A DNA stretch of 64,000 nucleotides from UBA10649 sp965278965 (GTDB lineage Bacteria > Actinomycetota > Actinomycetes > S36-B12), in NCBI GenBank assembly GCA_965278965.1, contig OZ257127.1, positions 1,178,001 to 1,242,000 of the forward strand, given 5' to 3'. Shown here piece after piece: positions 61,670 through 64,000 of the stretch (position 1 is its first letter; each line of letters begins with the position of its first letter). The translations under genes and the position numbers were made by a program. The notes under the pieces were generated by a model. The model searched no databases and was not told the origin of the DNA. It was given only the letters and a program-made list of their open reading frames with translations.

Positions 61670-62635
61670 TTACATCCCCGAGTACGAGTGCAGGCCGCTG
61701 GCGAAGAGGTTGACGCCGAAGTAGTTGATGATGAAGGTCGCGTAGCCCAGGAGGGCGATCCAGTTCGCGCGGTCGCGCCACCCCGCGGTGGATCGGGCGT
61801 GCAGGTACGCCGCGTAGACGACCCAGGTGATGAACGCCCAGGTCTCCTTCGGGTCCCAGCCCCAGTAGCGGCCCCAGGCGTTCTCGGCCCAGATGGCGCC
61901 GGCGACCACCGCGAAGGTCCACAACGGGAACGCGAAGGCGATCACGCGACCGGTGAGGGCCTCGAGCCGATCGGACGCCGGGACACGCGAGAGCCACCCG
62001 GTCACCTCGGCCCCGGACGCGCGGCGCTCGGCCCGGCGGCGGACAAGGGAGAGACCAGCCGTCGCCGCGGAGAAGGAGAAGGCCCCGAACGAGATGATCG
62101 CGGCCGACACGTGGATGACGAGCCAGTAGGACTTCAGGGCCGGCACGAGCTGGGCCGCGTCCGTGTAGAGCACGGTGACGGCCAGTCCCAGCCACAGCAG
62201 CGTCGGCGTGACGACGAACAGCCCGAGCCAGCGAAGGTCGCGGCGGATCGACGCGAAGAGGAACACCCCCAGCACACCGAGCGCCGCGGTGATGGAGAAC
62301 TCGTACATGTTCCCCCACGGCACCCGACCGGCCCATAGCCCGCGCAGCACGACGGCGACCAGCAGGAGCCCGAACGCCAGCCAGGTCAGGGACATCGCGA
62401 TGTTGGCGGCCCGCCGCCCGGGGTCCAGCGGCTCGGGGGGCGCGGCGACGTCGGTCCGGGTCAGGACCGCTGTGCCGCCGGCCGACGCCTGGACGGCCTC
62501 GACCCGGGCCGGCGTCGTGGAGGGACGGCGGCCGGCGGCGAACGAGACAGCGAAGCAGACCATCGCGATCGTGAGCGTGATCATCGTCGCGTACACCGCG
62601 TAGTTGCTGGCCTCGGCAAGCTGGACGCTGGTCAT
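61670..62635 (-). CDS. ccsB: Cytochrome c biogenesis protein CcsB/CcsA (haem export subunit)
   Basis: A 321-residue membrane protein with about eight helices and the haem-binding tryptophan-rich WGRYWGWDPKETW motif. Conserved haem-ligand histidines lie in WLVIHVSAAIISFGAF and toward the C-terminus (SGLHSYSGM). With ResB it forms the System II synthase that attaches haem to apocytochrome c outside the membrane. ATGA overlap with resB. Confidence 0.94.
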   Translation of the reverse strand: MTSVQLAEASNYAVYATMITLTIAMVCFAVSFAAGRRPSTTPARVEAVQASAGGTAVLTRTDVAAPPEPLDPGRRAANIAMSLTWLAFGLLLVAVVLRGLWAGRVPWGNMYEFSITAALGVLGVFLFASIRRDLRWLGLFVVTPTLLWLGLAVTVLYTDAAQLVPALKSYWLVIHVSAAIISFGAFSFSAATAGLSLVRRRAERRASGAEVTGWLSRVPASDRLEALTGRVIAFAFPLWTFAVVAGAIWAENAWGRYWGWDPKETWAFITWVVYAAYLHARSTAGWRDRANWIALLGYATFIINYFGVNLFASGLHSYSGM

Positions 62636-64000
62636 GGGGATCCCTCTCCGGCCGCACGGGCGAGGTCCGTGACCTCCTGCGCCAGTCCCGGTGCCTCAGT
62701 CTTGGCCAGGGCCGCGACCTGGATGAGGGTACCTGCCCCCGGGACGGCCCACGCCTTGACCCATAGGCGTCGGCGGCGCACGAACAGCGAGGCCATCAGC
62801 CCGCAGATGGCCAGGACCGCCCCGGCGAGCGCGAGCTCCTTGCCCGGGTCCTGGGCGATCTGGAACGACGCCCAGCGCTCGTACCCGACCAGCTCGATCG
62901 ATCCGGCCCCGTCGGGCAGCGTCCACGTCTCCCCCGGGAGCAGCGACTTCAGGCCGAGCTGCGTCATCCGGCTGGTGTCCAGGGCGTACACGCTCTGCGG
63001 GACGCCGTCGTCCATCCCGAGGTCGCCGGTCCAGGCCGAGATGAACGCCGCCGGATAGTCCGGTGCCGGGAACGTCGAGTGCGGCCCTCGGACGTCGTCG
63101 ACCGCGGCGGTCGGCAAGAAGAGCGCGTCGAAGCCCAGTGATGGGTCGCTGTCGGGCACCTTGACGACGCCGGTCGAGGTGAAGGCCGAGTCCTGCGGCA
63201 AGAACACCACGGAGTCGTCGAACACGACCGTCCCGGCGCCGTCCTTCACCACGAAGCGCGGTGCGTAGCCGTGCCCGACGAGGAAGACCTTCGCGCCGTC
63301 GACCTCCAACGGCTCGTTGACGCCGATCGTCGTCGTCTCCGGTGCCGACGCGGGGGTGTCGCGGTAGGTGACGTGCGCGGCGAACAGTCGCGGCGCACCC
63401 CGCTGCGCGTCCGAGCGCTCGAAGTCGACGTCGAACTGGTCCAGGGAGAACGAGAATGGCGGGAGCTCGGACGGGTCGACGAACCGGCCGCCGCCCCAGG
63501 CGTCGTACTGGGTGAGCGTGTCCGAGAACCCGTCGCGCTCGCGCACGATGACGTTGCCCTTCCACCCGAACAGCCCTCCGTACGCGACCGCGACGAGGAC
63601 GAGCAGCAAGGACAGGTGGAACACCAGGTTTCCGGTCTCGCGCAGGAATCCCTTCTCCGCGGCGACCCACCGGGCGCCGTCGTCGTCGGTTCCTGTGCGA
63701 ACGCGCCAGCGACCGGAACGCAGGTGGCGCTCCGCCCGCCCGAGGACGTCATCGACACCGTCGCCGGAGGTGAGCTCAGCCGACTCGGGCATCCGCAGCA
63801 TGCGCCGCGGGGCGGGCGGCGGCGGCGTGCGCGACGCGCGCCAGTGCTGGCCCATCCGCGGCACCACGCAGCCAACGAGGGAGATGAACAGCAGCAGGTA
63901 GACCGCCGAGAACCACGGCGAGGAGTAGACGTCGAAGAAGCCGAGGCGGTCCAGCACCGGCCCGGACCTCGGGTTGTTCGCGAGCCAGTCGTTGACCTTC
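62632..64000 (-). CDS. resB: Cytochrome c biogenesis protein ResB (5' end outside window)
   Basis: At least 455 residues; the frame is open to the window edge, where KVNDWLANNPRSGP continues a normal ResB N-terminus. Membrane segments include FSAVYLLLFISLVGCVVPR, LVFHLSLLLVLVAVAYGGLFGW and, near the end, LALAGAVLAICGLMASLFV, with a large outward-facing domain between. It is the partner of CcsB in System II cytochrome c maturation. Confidence 0.94.
   Translation of the reverse strand, partial: KVNDWLANNPRSGPVLDRLGFFDVYSSPWFSAVYLLLFISLVGCVVPRMGQHWRASRTPPPPAPRRMLRMPESAELTSGDGVDDVLGRAERHLRSGRWRVRTGTDDDGARWVAAEKGFLRETGNLVFHLSLLLVLVAVAYGGLFGWKGNVIVRERDGFSDTLTQYDAWGGGRFVDPSELPPFSFSLDQFDVDFERSDAQRGAPRLFAAHVTYRDTPASAPETTTIGVNEPLEVDGAKVFLVGHGYAPRFVVKDGAGTVVFDDSVVFLPQDSAFTSTGVVKVPDSDPSLGFDALFLPTAAVDDVRGPHSTFPAPDYPAAFISAWTGDLGMDDGVPQSVYALDTSRMTQLGLKSLLPGETWTLPDGAGSIELVGYERWASFQIAQDPGKELALAGAVLAICGLMASLFVRRRRLWVKAWAVPGAGTLIQVAALAKTEAPGLAQEVTDLARAAGEGSP

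Overview
The window is about 64 kb of very GC-rich, gene-dense DNA. Genes overlap by 1-8 bases in operons, GTG starts are common, and many first genes of operons carry a TANNNT hexamer 6-8 bases before the start codon, as in leaderless actinobacterial mRNAs. Gene content (men genes with DUF4229 and PLDc_N neighbours, CcsB/ResB, DtxR box with HtaA, DUF222-HNH gene, MutA/MutB/MeaB) points to an actinobacterium, probably order Micrococcales and perhaps Cellulomonas-like. Genus is inference. No rRNA, tRNA, IS element, prophage or CRISPR array was seen.

Region 1 (1-20 kb) is a nucleoside and deoxyribonucleoside utilisation island. On the plus strand are a phosphosugar mutase (cut by the window edge), deoC, an aldehyde dehydrogenase, a cysteine-free half aldehyde dehydrogenase and a double-domain glycosyltransferase. 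On the minus strand runs a BMP-type lipoprotein, an ABC ATPase, two permeases, a second BMP-like lipoprotein, cdd and deoA, then a sugar-type oxidoreductase, a cupin and adenosine deaminase. Immediately upstream lie a YjjI-type glycyl radical enzyme and its YjjW activase, the pair that also neighbours the deo operon of E. coli. Together these import nucleosides, deaminate and phosphorolyse them, and cleave deoxyribose-5-phosphate to glyceraldehyde-3-phosphate plus acetaldehyde, which the aldehyde dehydrogenase can oxidise.

Region 2 (20-41.8 kb) is mostly central metabolism and housekeeping: a P450, methylmalonyl-CoA mutase (mutA, mutB, meaB), succinate dehydrogenase (sdhCDAB), an MFS exporter, a GabD-like dehydrogenase, a D,D-carboxypeptidase, trpS with a 2H RNA ligase-like gene, a CNNM/CBS membrane protein, a frame-interrupted DUF222-HNH gene, and icd with mdh. 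A leader-like mini-ORF and a small basic ORF lie between the CBS gene and trpS.

Region 3 (41.9-49.1 kb) is the most unusual part. It is an eight-gene operon in which every junction overlaps: PqqD-like protein, HprK-like kinase, GT4 glycosyltransferase, three tandem paralogous exostosin-like proteins, a GT2 glycosyltransferase and a degenerate nucleotidyltransferase-like protein. It resembles the poorly understood HPr-rel/PqqD gene sets and the tailoring genes of phosphorylated lasso peptides, but no lasso cyclase, protease or precursor is visible.

Region 4 (49.1-64 kb) has a TetR-ACT-GNAT fusion, the menaquinone genes menD-menC-menB and divergent menE-menA, an iron-box-controlled secreted protein with three HtaA haem-binding domains, small membrane proteins, a secreted TAP-like hydrolase, and cytochrome c maturation genes ccsB and resB (cut by the window end).
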